DNA from: a cyanobacterium PCC 7702
GTDB lineage: Bacteria > Cyanobacteriota > Cyanobacteriia > Cyanobacteriales > Nostocaceae
DNA: 64,000 nt
NCBI GenBank assembly: GCA_000332255.1
Contig: KB235926.1
Span: 984,295 to 1,048,294, forward strand
Reading direction: 5' to 3'
Part shown: piece after piece, positions 38,107-46,875 of the stretch
How positions within the stretch are numbered: position 1 is the first letter of the stretch
Layout of the letters: each line of letters starts with the position of its first letter
Program-made: the position numbers and the translations under genes
Notes under the pieces: model-generated
What the model saw: the letters and a program-made list of their open reading frames with translations, nothing else
Databases searched by the model: none
Told to the model about the DNA's origin: nothing

Positions 38107-38682
38107 TCATCTATTGCGTTCAATTTCTCTGGATTTATTCAAGGGTCGACACGGCGTTCCCCAACAAATTTGTCCGGAGGGTATATCATTAAAAACACTG
38201 CTGCGTGCACCAATAACAGCATTTGCTCCAATTTTCACTCCTGGTGCAATGAAGCAATCTGCTGCAATCCACACTCCGTTATCGATATGGATGCTTGCTG
38301 TTGTCAAACCGAAAGCTGGATCGTAGAGGTCGTGACTACCAGTACATAAATAACTTTTTTGGGAAATCACGCAGTGTTGTCCTATATAGATTTCGTCCAG
38401 ACTGTACAGTACCACATCATCTCCTATCCAACTGTAGTCGCCGATGGTAATTTTCCAGGGATAGGTAAAACGAGCAGTAGGTCTAATGATAACTCCTTTG
38501 CCGATACGAGCACCAAATAAGCGCAGTAAGGTACAGCGCAAATTATTGAAAGGATGAAGAGTCAGAGGAAAGGCGATCGCCTGCACAAACCACCACAACA
38601 AAATATACCAGCCCGGACGGCCCCGGTCAAACCAGGATTGGTCATATTTGCGTAAATCTATCAAAGGTTGTTCGCTAGTCAT
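38107..38682 (-). CDS. hexapeptide-repeat acetyltransferase (WcaF/HpsU-like)
   Basis: A 191-residue protein with a hydrophobic stretch near residues 25-45 and a left-handed beta-helix from about 60 to 175 (IGKGVIIRPTARFTYPWKI, IGDYSWIGDDVVLYSL, GVWIAADCFIAPGVKIGANA). This is the colanic-acid acetyltransferase type that O-acetylates exopolysaccharide sugars. It agrees with the enzyme annotated as HpsU in hormogonium polysaccharide loci. It is last in a three-gene operon with two glycosyltransferases, with a 27-bp gap to the previous gene. Confidence 0.82.
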   Translation of the reverse strand: MTSEQPLIDLRKYDQSWFDRGRPGWYILLWWFVQAIAFPLTLHPFNNLRCTLLRLFGARIGKGVIIRPTARFTYPWKITIGDYSWIGDDVVLYSLDEIYIGQHCVISQKSYLCTGSHDLYDPAFGLTTASIHIDNGVWIAADCFIAPGVKIGANAVIGARSSVFNDIPSGQICWGTPCRPLNKSREIERNR

Positions 38683-38709
38683 TACTGTTTCCCTGGTGTT
38701 TCCCCTGTT

Positions 38710-39615
38710 TTAACTCACACTTAAGGTTGATTTGGGATTGAGCTTACCGCCGCACTGACGTAATTCGTAAAGTTTGACACCAATTTGATATTCGTATTGA
38801 CTTAAAAGTCTTGCATATATATAACCTGCTCTGCCATCTAAAAAACCACCTTGGATTATGTAGAATAGTACGAATCGCAAAAATGGTTTAAATGGCAATC
38901 GCACCCAAATTTTTTTGAAAAAGCGCTTGCGTTGCACTGCATCTCCAAACAAATTAGCGCCGATGGTACCGCCATCATCTTGATTTGTAAGTAGATTTAA
39001 GTACACGCGCGCTTCCCAGTTAGAATAACGGTTGTGTCTTTCCAGCCAGTGATAAAGATCGCGGAAGTCTTGGTGGATGATGTCGTTTTTTAAATACCCT
39101 ACCTTTCCCTCTAAAACTACGTGTTCGTGAACTTCGTTATCGCCGGTGTTAGGGATATCTTCTGTCTTGAGGTTTTCGTAACGACCTTTTTTATGCTTAA
39201 ATAAACGCAAATTCCAGTCAGGATACTTACCACCGTGGCGAATCCATTTCCCTAAGAAAAATACACGACGGTTGAGATAGTAACCATTGTATTCTGGATT
39301 TTGAATTGCCTGAGCAATTTCTTCCCACAGTTGGGGGCTAATGCGTTCGTCGCAATCAACAATTAATACCCATTCATTTTGGAAGGGTAGATTTTCTAAC
39401 GACCAATTTTTCTTTTTGGGCCAGTGTCCGTTAAAATAAAATTGTACAACTTTAGCGCCGTAAGTGAGGGCAATTTCTACGCTTTTATCGGTGCTTTGGG
39501 AATCTACGACAAATATTTCGTCAGCACTGTGCAAACTGGCTAGACAATCGGGTAAGTTTGCTTCTTCGTTTTTAGCCGGAACTAAGACAGAAACTGGTAT
39601 TTTAGATAGTGACAT
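38710..39615 (-). CDS. family 2 glycosyltransferase (WaaE/KdtX-like)
   Basis: A 301-residue GT-A enzyme with VSVLVPAKNEEANLPDCLAS, the nucleotide-sugar acid cluster VDCDERISPQL, and NRRVFFLGKWIRHGGKYPDW, typical of the WaaE-like branch. The C-terminal part (about 230-275) is amphipathic and may touch the membrane. It likely adds a sugar during surface polysaccharide synthesis. It lies 19 bp after the upstream glycosyltransferase gene, clearly one operon. Confidence 0.87.
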   Translation of the reverse strand: MSLSKIPVSVLVPAKNEEANLPDCLASLHSADEIFVVDSQSTDKSVEIALTYGAKVVQFYFNGHWPKKKNWSLENLPFQNEWVLIVDCDERISPQLWEEIAQAIQNPEYNGYYLNRRVFFLGKWIRHGGKYPDWNLRLFKHKKGRYENLKTEDIPNTGDNEVHEHVVLEGKVGYLKNDIIHQDFRDLYHWLERHNRYSNWEARVYLNLLTNQDDGGTIGANLFGDAVQRKRFFKKIWVRLPFKPFLRFVLFYIIQGGFLDGRAGYIYARLLSQYEYQIGVKLYELRQCGGKLNPKSTLSVS

Positions 39616-39634
39616 AATATCATAACTTTGATAG

Positions 39635-40561
39635 TTATCTTGTTATTTTCAAACCCTGAATAGCAGCATTTAAATACCCTATTTGACCGTAGGCGTATAC
39701 GAGTTTGTCAAATCGCTCTGCAGGATCGGAAATATGTTGTAAAGCTTGATATAAACCACGCAAAAATCGTTCGCTACCACGACGCAATTGTTCTACAGTA
39801 GTTGTAGAGCCAGCGATTTTTTCCCGATAACACTCGCTAATTCCTTGCCACCAACCCCGATTTAAAAACCAAGAGGGTTTGAGACGTTCGGGAGCAACAT
39901 GATGAAACACGTGGGCAGAGGGAAGGTAGGCAACTTGCCAACCTTTTTGCAGAGCGATTTCAGTAATGTGCAGTTCTTCGTTGGATAATAGTTTTGTGCC
40001 GATGCGACCTAAATAAGGATGAAAACCGCCAATTTCTTCTAGAAAGCTGCGTCTGAGAGAATAGTTTAAGCCTCTGGGAGTTAAACTTGGCTTGTCTATG
40101 TAGACGATAGTGTCACCCAAATCATAAGCACCCAGATTAACTGCTAAACCCGGGGATAACCAAGGTGGTGGTTGGGTGTGTTCGGGCCATAACAAGCTCA
40201 CTTTCCCGCCAGCGATCGCTAGTTTGGGATGATTTTGATAGGCAAGGTACAGCGTTTGCAGCCAGGATTTGCAAGCTATGGCATCATCATCAAGGTATGC
40301 TAAAATCTCGCCTTTGGCAACACGAGCACCGGTATTGCGAGCTACGGATAGGCCGATAGTCGGTTCGAATACGTATCTAAGGCGAGGATGGTTGGCTCTT
40401 TGTTCTACAACCGAACGAGTGCGATCGCTCGAACCATTATCTACAACTATCACATCAAAGTCCATGGCAAATTCTTGGTACAAAAGACTATCTATAGCTG
40501 TACCTAAATAGCTATCTCGATTGTGAGTACAGATAATGGCAGAAATTGTCGTTTCTGGCAT
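39635..40561 (-). CDS. family 2 glycosyltransferase, HpsE-like
   Basis: A 308-residue GT-A enzyme with ISAIICTHNRDSYLGTAIDS, LSVARNTGARVAKGEILAYL and the metal site LDDDA, then WPEHTQPPPWLSPGLAVN and a conserved NYSLRRSFLEEIGGFHPYLG. The layout agrees with HpsE, a glycosyltransferase needed for hormogonium polysaccharide in filamentous cyanobacteria. The match to HpsE is from memory, not a search. The ATG at 40561 is used rather than a TTG just upstream. It heads the three-gene operon. Confidence 0.85.
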   Translation of the reverse strand: MPETTISAIICTHNRDSYLGTAIDSLLYQEFAMDFDVIVVDNGSSDRTRSVVEQRANHPRLRYVFEPTIGLSVARNTGARVAKGEILAYLDDDAIACKSWLQTLYLAYQNHPKLAIAGGKVSLLWPEHTQPPPWLSPGLAVNLGAYDLGDTIVYIDKPSLTPRGLNYSLRRSFLEEIGGFHPYLGRIGTKLLSNEELHITEIALQKGWQVAYLPSAHVFHHVAPERLKPSWFLNRGWWQGISECYREKIAGSTTTVEQLRRGSERFLRGLYQALQHISDPAERFDKLVYAYGQIGYLNAAIQGLKITR

Positions 40562-40759
40562 AGACAACAAGCGATCGTCACGAGTGGGTAGAAATTGTCA
40601 TTTGTTGTTTTAGCTAGTTACTCTTTTTCAGCAATTCTTACGAACAAGAAAACGGTTGAGTTTGTTGCCAACTAATGACAAAATCCACTACTTTTGGCAA
40701 TAATCTATACCAAAAACTCGACATTGCCAACCGAATTTCTTCGGAGATATTCCTTGGGT

Positions 40760-41512
40760 TTACTGGTCTGAAATACTGCTGCGTACAACCACAAGACTTT
40801 CTGCAAGCTTTGTCAGCCGAGCTTCTATGTTTTGTTTGCGTCCTAAAAGTTGGCGCAATTTATGATACCTAGCAATTGCCATGCTAACACTGGCAACTTG
40901 TTCTGGAGGACAAGGACAGGACCACAGGGTACCAGAAGCATCTAAACCACACAAATGGTAGCTGGTGCGGGGCGATTGAGAAGATACTTTTTTTTGTTGA
41001 GCACAAATTTCCTCTACATAATCCATAAGACGGTCAACTTCCGCATGGCGGAAGGTAGCAGTTTGTACTTTTTTCCCTTCAGGAGTGCGGGACTCTAACC
41101 AACCGTTGATAATTGGTCCTTCCAAATAAACATCTTGTATTTGCCGCACAATTGTCTGTAACTCTGCTTGCCAGCGAGCGACAATTTCCTGTATTTCTTG
41201 CAACAGATTCGCAGCCAAGGCCGGATTGGCTGCATGGCGATGATTACTGAAGCTGGGAGTTTTAAATTTAGGTAGGACTGGCATTTGGCCACCTGAAAAA
41301 GTTTGTACTGGAGTTTGGCAAAACTGAGAATTTTCTTGGGGAGATTGCTGTTGAAGCTGATGGTGGGGTGGATTTTCTTTTGCTGGTTGTTGTGCAGTTC
41401 CAACACTGATCCGAAAAGATAAAGGTCGCTTGGCCGTATTTCCTGACTCAGTGGTGTGGCGATTGTCCAGGTCGTGCAGAGTTGCTTCAATACGCTTCAA
41501 ACTTGCTTTCAT
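40760..41512 (-). CDS. conserved hypothetical protein, 250 residues
   Basis: A cytoplasmic protein with a glutamine/proline-rich, low-complexity segment at about residues 25-90. A better conserved C-terminal half contains LLQEIQEIVARWQAELQTIV, GWLESRTPEGKKVQTATFRH and a CGLDASGTLWSCPCPPEQVA motif with three cysteines, then helices. I have no function to give. The cysteine cluster might bind a metal. It is divergent from cobU. Confidence 0.65.
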   Translation of the reverse strand: MKASLKRIEATLHDLDNRHTTESGNTAKRPLSFRISVGTAQQPAKENPPHHQLQQQSPQENSQFCQTPVQTFSGGQMPVLPKFKTPSFSNHRHAANPALAANLLQEIQEIVARWQAELQTIVRQIQDVYLEGPIINGWLESRTPEGKKVQTATFRHAEVDRLMDYVEEICAQQKKVSSQSPRTSYHLCGLDASGTLWSCPCPPEQVASVSMAIARYHKLRQLLGRKQNIEARLTKLAESLVVVRSSISDQ

Positions 41513-41728
41513 AAAAATCTCTAGCCTAGGTTGTAAGTTTTGGTGTTTAATAGTGCTGAATCAGATGTTTTGGATTTTTGACTAAATTTGTCAGTTCCTC
41601 AACTATGGTTGAGTATTAATTGTATCTAGTTATATTTGTTCGCTGTCAAAAATCCCATCAGTGAAATGGAAAGATTCTGAATGACAAATTGCAACCCTAG
41701 TTAATTAAAAGATACTAAGGAAATCGCA

Positions 41729-42286
41729 TTGAGTAAAGTTATTCTAGTTACGGGTCCTGCACGTTCTGGTAAAAGTGAATGGGCGGAAATAATAGCGATG
41801 CAGTCACAAAAAACAATAATTTATGTAGCAACAGCAACTTTCAATTCTAGCGATCGCGAGTGGCTGCAACGCATCGAACAACACCAAAAACGCCGTCCCC
41901 AAGATTGGGTAACATTGGAAGTACCTGTAGAATTAGCTGCTACCCTTGCCAAAAGCAAAGCAAATACTTGTCTGTTGATAGATTCTTTGGGTAGTTGGGT
42001 AGCTAATTTACTGTCTCTGGAAGAATCAACCTGGGAAAGCACCGTGCACAATTTATTAGAAACAGTGAAATTGGCAAAAGCAGATATGATTTTTGTAGCG
42101 GAAGAAACAGGATGGGGTGTAGTACCAGCTTATCCTGAAGGTCGAACTTTCCGCGATCGCTTGGGAAGTTTAGTACGCCAATTAGGTGTAATTGCCGAAG
42201 CTGTTTATCTGGTTACCGGCGGTCACGCACTTAATCTTCGCGTTATTGGTACTCCACTGCCGATGGGAAATCAAAAGGCAAGATAA
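41729..42286 (+). CDS. cobU: adenosylcobinamide kinase / adenosylcobinamide-phosphate guanylyltransferase
   Basis: A 185-residue bifunctional enzyme of cobalamin assembly that phosphorylates adenosylcobinamide and then transfers GMP to it. Walker A is GPARSGKSEWAE near residue 8; IEQHQKRRPQDWVTLE and the guanylyl-binding EETGWGVVPAYPEGR are seen. The only start that keeps the family N-terminus (MSKVILVTGPARSGKS) is a TTG, with AAGGA 8 nt upstream. No other cobalamin gene or cobalamin riboswitch is visible nearby. Confidence 0.93.
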   Translation: MSKVILVTGPARSGKSEWAEIIAMQSQKTIIYVATATFNSSDREWLQRIEQHQKRRPQDWVTLEVPVELAATLAKSKANTCLLIDSLGSWVANLLSLEESTWESTVHNLLETVKLAKADMIFVAEETGWGVVPAYPEGRTFRDRLGSLVRQLGVIAEAVYLVTGGHALNLRVIGTPLPMGNQKAR

Positions 42287-42377
42287 TGCCGCCAAGGGTG
42301 AATCAACAACCATTCTTTATTTTTTATTCCAAATTTGCCAGTTCCAAATTAGAAATTAAAAATTTAGGATTAGAATT

Positions 42378-42806
42378 ATGGCATCCCGACAAGAAGTAAA
42401 AAAATATCTAGCCTATTGGTTTCAACTAGGCAAAAGGGTGGTTATCGGTAACGGTAAAGATACCTTGCGGCCGAAATCAGTAATAGCAGGCGATCGTTAC
42501 AGCGAAGAATTTGAAGAATGCTGGCAAAAAGTTACCTCACCCCAAGCAGGTAACTGCTATTTAGAAGGTACCCAAGAAACCATAGCCGAATTATTAACAC
42601 CCGCCTGGGAAATGCACACCTGCGCGCGCTGCTGTATGCCAATACCAGTAAAAAGTTTAGGAATGCCACCCGAGCTTTGTCCCTGCAATGATTTACCAAC
42701 CTGGCCCAATACAGAACTACCACTTCCACGCAGTCCTGTTAACAGCCAACAAAAATTGAAGTCCATTCGCGATCGACTTTTAGATAATAACAGCTCATCC
42801 AAGTAG
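42378..42806 (+). CDS. conserved cyanobacterial hypothetical protein with cysteine cluster
   Basis: A 142-residue soluble protein. It has a conserved-looking N-terminal half (VKKYLAYWFQLGKRVVIGNG) and a cysteine cluster near residues 82-105 (HTCARCCMPIPVKSLG, LCPCNDLP) that could hold zinc. The C-terminus is variable. It lies 91 bp after cobU and may share its transcript. Function unknown. Confidence 0.75.
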   Translation: MASRQEVKKYLAYWFQLGKRVVIGNGKDTLRPKSVIAGDRYSEEFEECWQKVTSPQAGNCYLEGTQETIAELLTPAWEMHTCARCCMPIPVKSLGMPPELCPCNDLPTWPNTELPLPRSPVNSQQKLKSIRDRLLDNNSSSK

Positions 42807-43238
42807 ATAGTGTGAATTAGGTTTTATCTCCAGACGCCAGAACATAATTTTTCTCGGCGTCTTTGCTTTATGGGTGTGGAAAAATTTTTGCTGTGTAATA
42901 GTGTATAGGTTAGGTTTTTAAATACTACCTTCAGCACTGTACAATCAGGAAAGTATTCACTACAAACTTTAATTGCATTTAGTTTCTAAGCTGAAATTGC
43001 CATTTGATACAATCCTCCTAAAGGAAGATTTTTGAATGTATTTTTCGGAAATACTAATACCTTAAACCTGCAATGATATTTTCTCAAGCAGGCAATAAAG
43101 TTGGCAGAAATTGTTAATGCGAGAAATATTGTCTACCGTATATCGTAGAAATCAAGCAACAAGTTGAGCAAGCTAAATCAAAGTGGCAATAATAAAAGCT
43201 TAGTCAACTTGAATTCACGTCAGACAAAGGAGTCAACC
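42807..43238. other. leader region of the precursor peptide genes
   Basis: After the hairpin at 42832-42864 the stretch is AT-rich and should contain the promoter of the peptide cluster. A weak hairpin GTATTT/AAATAC lies near 43039-43055, and an imperfect dyad (CTACCGTATATCGTAG) near 43133-43148. No other gene is seen. Confidence 0.4.
42832..42864 (+). terminator. terminator after the cysteine-cluster protein gene
   Basis: AGACGCC and GGCGTCT form a 7-bp perfect stem with a 17-nt AT-rich loop, followed by TTGCTTT. It separates the cobU group from the peptide cluster. Confidence 0.6.
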
Positions 43239-43469
43239 ATGGAATTTAATTTGTTTACAGATCTATCTGAAGAACAACAAGAACTGACCTCTGGTGGCGG
43301 TCAACTCATTAGCGCTAGCGAGTATGACGCTACTAAGTTTGAGTATCAACTAGTAAGTCTCAACAAGGCTATTGCTTCTGGTCCGGGAGGTTCTGCAGTT
43401 GTTAGCAACTTAGCAACTGCATTCGTATACACATCTGCCGATCAATGGCTGTATCTGAAATTTAATTAA
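43239..43469 (+). CDS. double-glycine-leader precursor peptide 1 (CTB bacteriocin-like)
   Basis: A 76-residue peptide with the leader LFTDLSEEQQELTSGG, the type cut by C39 peptidases after GG. The core is about 56 residues (beginning GQLISASEYDATKFEYQ) and has no cysteine, so disulfides and lanthionine rings are excluded. The ATG at 43239 has AAGGAG 8 nt upstream; the longer open frame from 43164 uses a weak TTG and adds no family residues. It resembles the cyanobacterial CTB bacteriocin-like group. Peptide 2 follows, and the C39 exporter lies 1.2 kb downstream. Confidence 0.8.
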   Translation: MEFNLFTDLSEEQQELTSGGGQLISASEYDATKFEYQLVSLNKAIASGPGGSAVVSNLATAFVYTSADQWLYLKFN

Positions 43470-43582
43470 ACCCGGTAGTACAAATTTCTACTTTCTACTA
43501 AAAAGATTCTAGGGACTGATACGGAAGTAGGGTCTCTGGATTTCTCCTAACTAATTTTTGCAGTTTATAAATCAGGTGACAA

Positions 43583-43813
43583 ATGGAAACTGGACTGTTT
43601 TTAGAGTTATCAGAAGAACAGCAAGAAATGACCTCTGGTGGCGGTCAACTCATTGGCGCTAGCGAGTATGACGTCACCAAATACGAGTTACAATTAGTTA
43701 ATCTTAACAAGACAATCGCTTCTGGTCCCAACGGCTCTTTTATAACTAAGAGATTGTCAACCGCATTCCTTCTCACCTCTGCTCAACAATATCTAGATTT
43801 GGACTTCAACTAA
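43583..43813 (+). CDS. double-glycine-leader precursor peptide 2 (paralogue of peptide 1)
   Basis: Also 76 residues, with 52 of 76 positions identical to peptide 1 by eye. The leader is LFLELSEEQQEMTSGG and the core keeps ASEYD, LNK.IASGP and the end TSA.Q.L.L.FN, with no cysteine. The equal length and shared coding text around GGGQLI point to a recent tandem duplication. A strong hairpin follows the gene; an imperfect copy of that hairpin follows peptide 1. Confidence 0.82.
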   Translation: METGLFLELSEEQQEMTSGGGQLIGASEYDVTKYELQLVNLNKTIASGPNGSFITKRLSTAFLLTSAQQYLDLDFN

Positions 43814-43871
43814 ACTTCATCTGAGTACAGCGAATGGGTTGATGAATCAATCGAGTTTAGTAGTGTAAACA

Positions 43872-43902
43872 GATTCCAGAGTCTTATACTCTGGAGTCTT
43901 TA
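43872..43902 (+). terminator. terminator after precursor peptide 2
   Basis: GATTCCAGAGT, loop CTTAT, ACTCTGGAGTC: an 11-bp stem with one G-U pair, then TTT. It would split the precursor genes into two transcription units or attenuate expression of the exporter genes downstream. Confidence 0.6.
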
Positions 43903-43938
43903 CCAAATTAATTACCTGCAGAGCGCGACAATAGAAAA

Positions 43939-44178
43939 ATGAAACTACAAGATTCTTTTTTGACATTAGAAGAACTAAAAGACGAGTCTGCTGAAACTAT
44001 ATCAGGTGGTGTTTCAACACCACAGCTACCAACGTTTCCGACTAACTTACCGTTCAATCCATTTGCAAATCAAGGAAGTACGGCAGCTGAAGAAAGTCCA
44101 GAACAAAGTATTACAAAAGCAAGTGGAGAAATACGGGAGGCAAAGAGTTTACTTAGACTTGTAAAAAGTGCCTTCTAA
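43939..44178 (+). CDS. double-glycine-leader precursor peptide 3
   Basis: A 79-residue peptide with a more divergent leader (FLTLEELKDESAETISGG). Its Pro/Asn-rich core (VSTPQLPTFPTNLPFNPFAN) is unlike peptides 1 and 2, and the tail is charged and helical. No cysteine. Its place between peptide 2 and the exporter supports a secreted role. It may be a different toxin, an accessory peptide or a degenerate precursor. Confidence 0.65.
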   Translation: MKLQDSFLTLEELKDESAETISGGVSTPQLPTFPTNLPFNPFANQGSTAAEESPEQSITKASGEIREAKSLLRLVKSAF

Positions 44179-44279
44179 CAATCTCAAAATTTTTGAATGT
44201 AAAAAGAATTATTTTGGTGCTCAATTATCTACAACAGCTGTGTATTATATAGTGTGGTAGTAATTTTGAGGTATAAATA

Positions 44280-44615
44280 ATGTCAGTTTCCAAAACTCCA
44301 TTCTCAAATTCTCAATCCTTAGAGCCAAAATTGTTTTTGGAGTTATCTGAGCAGGAACAAGAAGCTGTTGTGGGGGGATACAATTTTTTCATTCAAAAAA
44401 CGGCGATAAATACTTTTGCAATTAACGAAGAAAGTGTTTCTAACGGTAGCACTAGTGCTTCATTAAAGCAACAAACTGGCTATAGTTTCTCCCAACTCAC
44501 TTTTGGCTTTGATTTGAGTAATCTGTTTGGTGGAAACACTATAAGTAGAATGCGTCGATATGGTTACAGTCCTTTAAACATGATCTACAAATTGCTTTTG
44601 TATCTGTTTATGTAA
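44280..44615 (+). CDS. double-glycine-leader precursor peptide 4
   Basis: A 111-residue peptide with the leader LFLELSEQEQEAVVGG, preceded by about 16 extra residues. The core of about 75 residues starts YNFFIQKTAINTF, is rich in Ser, Asn and Gly, and ends in a strongly hydrophobic segment (MIYKLLLYLFM). No cysteine. The leader is close to those of peptides 1 and 2 but the core is unrelated. GAGGTATAAATA precedes the ATG. Confidence 0.7.
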   Translation: MSVSKTPFSNSQSLEPKLFLELSEQEQEAVVGGYNFFIQKTAINTFAINEESVSNGSTSASLKQQTGYSFSQLTFGFDLSNLFGGNTISRMRRYGYSPLNMIYKLLLYLFM

Positions 44616-44689
44616 GTTAGACTCCAAAAGTATAGATTGAGAAAGAACTCTGGTGAGTTCTAGCTTCCAGTACCTTGGATGAGATACCA

Positions 44690-46840
44690 ATGAAGTATAA
44701 AGTTGTCAAACAGCATAGTGAAGAGGACTGCGGCGCTGCTTGTATTGCTTCTATTGCTAAATATTACGGGCGTACTTTCACTCTCAATCATATTCGTGAA
44801 GTAGTAGGTACTGGCCAGTTTGGGACTACTTTACTAGGGCTAAAACGAGGGGCAGAAGCACTAGGATTTAACGCCCGTCCAGTGAAAACTTCACCAGAGC
44901 TTTTAAACCGCATCAACGAAGCACCTCTACCAGCAATTATTCACTGGCGGGGAAATCACTGGGTAGTTTTATACGGAAAGAAAGGTAAAAAGTGTGTAAT
45001 TGCAGATCCTGCTGTAGGCATTCGTTATCTGACTAAAAAAGAATTAGCGGATAATTGGAATGATTGGTTAATGCTGTTATTGCAGCCAGACCCAATTCGC
45101 TTTTTTGCCCAAAAGGATGACGAAGTTGGTGGCTTTTGGCGCTTTTTGAAACGAGTTTGGATTTGGCGCGGTATTTTGGCGCAAGCAATTCCATTAAACT
45201 TAATTTTGGGGATACTGTCGTTAGCGTCCCCTTTTTTACTGCAAATTCTCACCGATGATGTACTGGTTCGGGGAGATACGAGACTGTTAACTACTGTAGC
45301 AATAGCTGTAGTAGTAATGCATTTTATTTCTAAAAGTTTATCTTTTGTACAGTCGAATTTAATTGCTCACTTTGCCCAACGACTGCAATTAGGTTTAGTC
45401 CTAGAATTTGGGCGACAAATTCTGCGATTACCTCTTTCTTATTACGAAGCACGTCGCAGTGGAGAAATTGTCAGCCGCCTGCGGGATATTGACCAAATTA
45501 ATCAGTTAGTTTCTCAAGTTATTATTGGTTTGCCCAGCCAGTTTTTTATTGCATTAGTTTCTTTATGTTTCATGCTGTTTTATAGTTGGAAACTAACTGC
45601 AGTAGCTATGGTTATTGCTGTGGTCATGACCGTATCTACAATTTTATTTCAACCTACTTTGCGCTTGAAAACCCGAGAATTATTAGTTCAGGAAGCAGAA
45701 GCTCAAGGTGTTTTAGTAGAAACGTTTAAAGGAGCTTTAACACTTAAAACTACCACGGCTGAACCTCAGTTTTGGGATGAATTTCAAAGCCGATTCGGTC
45801 ATCTAGCTACTCTCACGTTGAACACTATTCAAATTGCTATTGTCAATGTTACGTTTTCTGGTTTGATAGCTGCCATTGGTAGTGTAGTGTTGTTGTGGTT
45901 TGGTGGTTATTTAGTTATTAGACCGGAGGAAAATCTCAGTATTGGACAATTACTGGCGTTTAATGCCATGAATGGCAATTTCCTTGCCTTGATTAGTGGC
46001 GTTATTAGCTTTGTTGATGAGTATACCCGCGCCAAAACTGCTATTCAACGTCTGACGGAAGTGATAGATTCTACTCCCGAAGATGATAATAACGGGAAAA
46101 AACAGTTTGCCAAAATTCCTGGAGATGCAGATATTATTTGTACTAATATTAGTTTTCACTATGCGGGTAGACTAGATTTACTGCAAGATTTTTCCTTAAC
46201 AATTCCCGGTGGCAAAGTTGTTGCTTTGATTGGTAAATCTGGTTGTGGAAAAAGTAGTTTGGCGAAGTTACTTGCGGGTTTGTATCCGCTGCAGTCTGGA
46301 AATATTCGCATTGGGCTTTATAATTTAGACGACCTTGCTCTTGATTGTTTGCGCCAACAAATAGTTCTTGTTCCTCAGGAAGCTCACTTTTGGAGTCGTT
46401 CAATTATTGAAAATTTTCGTTTGGGAGCACCGCACATCTCGTTTGAGCAAATAGTCAAAGCTTGCCAAATTGCAGAAGCTGACGAATTTATAAGTAAGCT
46501 TCCGGATAAATACCAAACAGTTTTAGGAGAATTTGGAGCTAATATTTCTGGTGGACAACGTCAGCGATTAGCGATAGCGCGAGCTATAGCAACGGATCCA
46601 CCGGTCTTAATTTTAGATGAATCTACTGCTGGTCTCGATCCGGTGAGTGAAGCGCAAGTTTTAGATAGATTATTACAGCATCGTCGTGGAAAAACGACGA
46701 TTTTGATTAGTCACCGTCCTCGAGTAATTAGTCGTGCTGATTGGATAGTTTTTTTAGAGCAGGGTAAGTTAAAACTTCAAGGTTCTGTGGAGGAGTTAAG
46801 TTCTCTACCAGGAGATCATTTAGATTTTTTAATTCCTTGA
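44690..46840 (+). CDS. C39 peptidase-containing ABC exporter (PCAT)
   Basis: A 716-residue half-transporter that cuts double-glycine leaders and exports the peptide. The N-terminal C39 domain (about 1-135) has the catalytic triad in EEDCGAACIASIAKYYG, HWRGNHWVVLYG and IADPAVG. The transmembrane domain covers about 150-440. The ATPase follows with Walker A LIGKSGCGKSSLAKLL, signature ISGGQRQRLAIARAIA and Walker B LILDESTAGLD. The ATG at 44690 gives the family start MKYKVVKQHS; the frame also opens at a TTG five codons earlier. HlyD follows 35 bp downstream. Confidence 0.94.
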   Translation: MKYKVVKQHSEEDCGAACIASIAKYYGRTFTLNHIREVVGTGQFGTTLLGLKRGAEALGFNARPVKTSPELLNRINEAPLPAIIHWRGNHWVVLYGKKGKKCVIADPAVGIRYLTKKELADNWNDWLMLLLQPDPIRFFAQKDDEVGGFWRFLKRVWIWRGILAQAIPLNLILGILSLASPFLLQILTDDVLVRGDTRLLTTVAIAVVVMHFISKSLSFVQSNLIAHFAQRLQLGLVLEFGRQILRLPLSYYEARRSGEIVSRLRDIDQINQLVSQVIIGLPSQFFIALVSLCFMLFYSWKLTAVAMVIAVVMTVSTILFQPTLRLKTRELLVQEAEAQGVLVETFKGALTLKTTTAEPQFWDEFQSRFGHLATLTLNTIQIAIVNVTFSGLIAAIGSVVLLWFGGYLVIRPEENLSIGQLLAFNAMNGNFLALISGVISFVDEYTRAKTAIQRLTEVIDSTPEDDNNGKKQFAKIPGDADIICTNISFHYAGRLDLLQDFSLTIPGGKVVALIGKSGCGKSSLAKLLAGLYPLQSGNIRIGLYNLDDLALDCLRQQIVLVPQEAHFWSRSIIENFRLGAPHISFEQIVKACQIAEADEFISKLPDKYQTVLGEFGANISGGQRQRLAIARAIATDPPVLILDESTAGLDPVSEAQVLDRLLQHRRGKTTILISHRPRVISRADWIVFLEQGKLKLQGSVEELSSLPGDHLDFLIP

Positions 46841-46875
46841 AACCAGAAAAATAGCTAAAGGAAACTAATTAAATT

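Noticed and set aside
40345..40365. GGTTCGAAT, recalling a tRNA T-loop
   Set aside because: It lies inside the HpsE-like glycosyltransferase gene and no cloverleaf can be formed around it.
41513..41728. Cobalamin riboswitch before cobU
   Set aside because: No recognisable conserved B12-box element was seen in this 216-bp gap.
43239..44615. Lanthipeptide or cyanobactin interpretation of the precursor genes
   Set aside because: The cores have no cysteine and no LanM-, cyclodehydratase- or PatA/PatG-like gene is present nearby.
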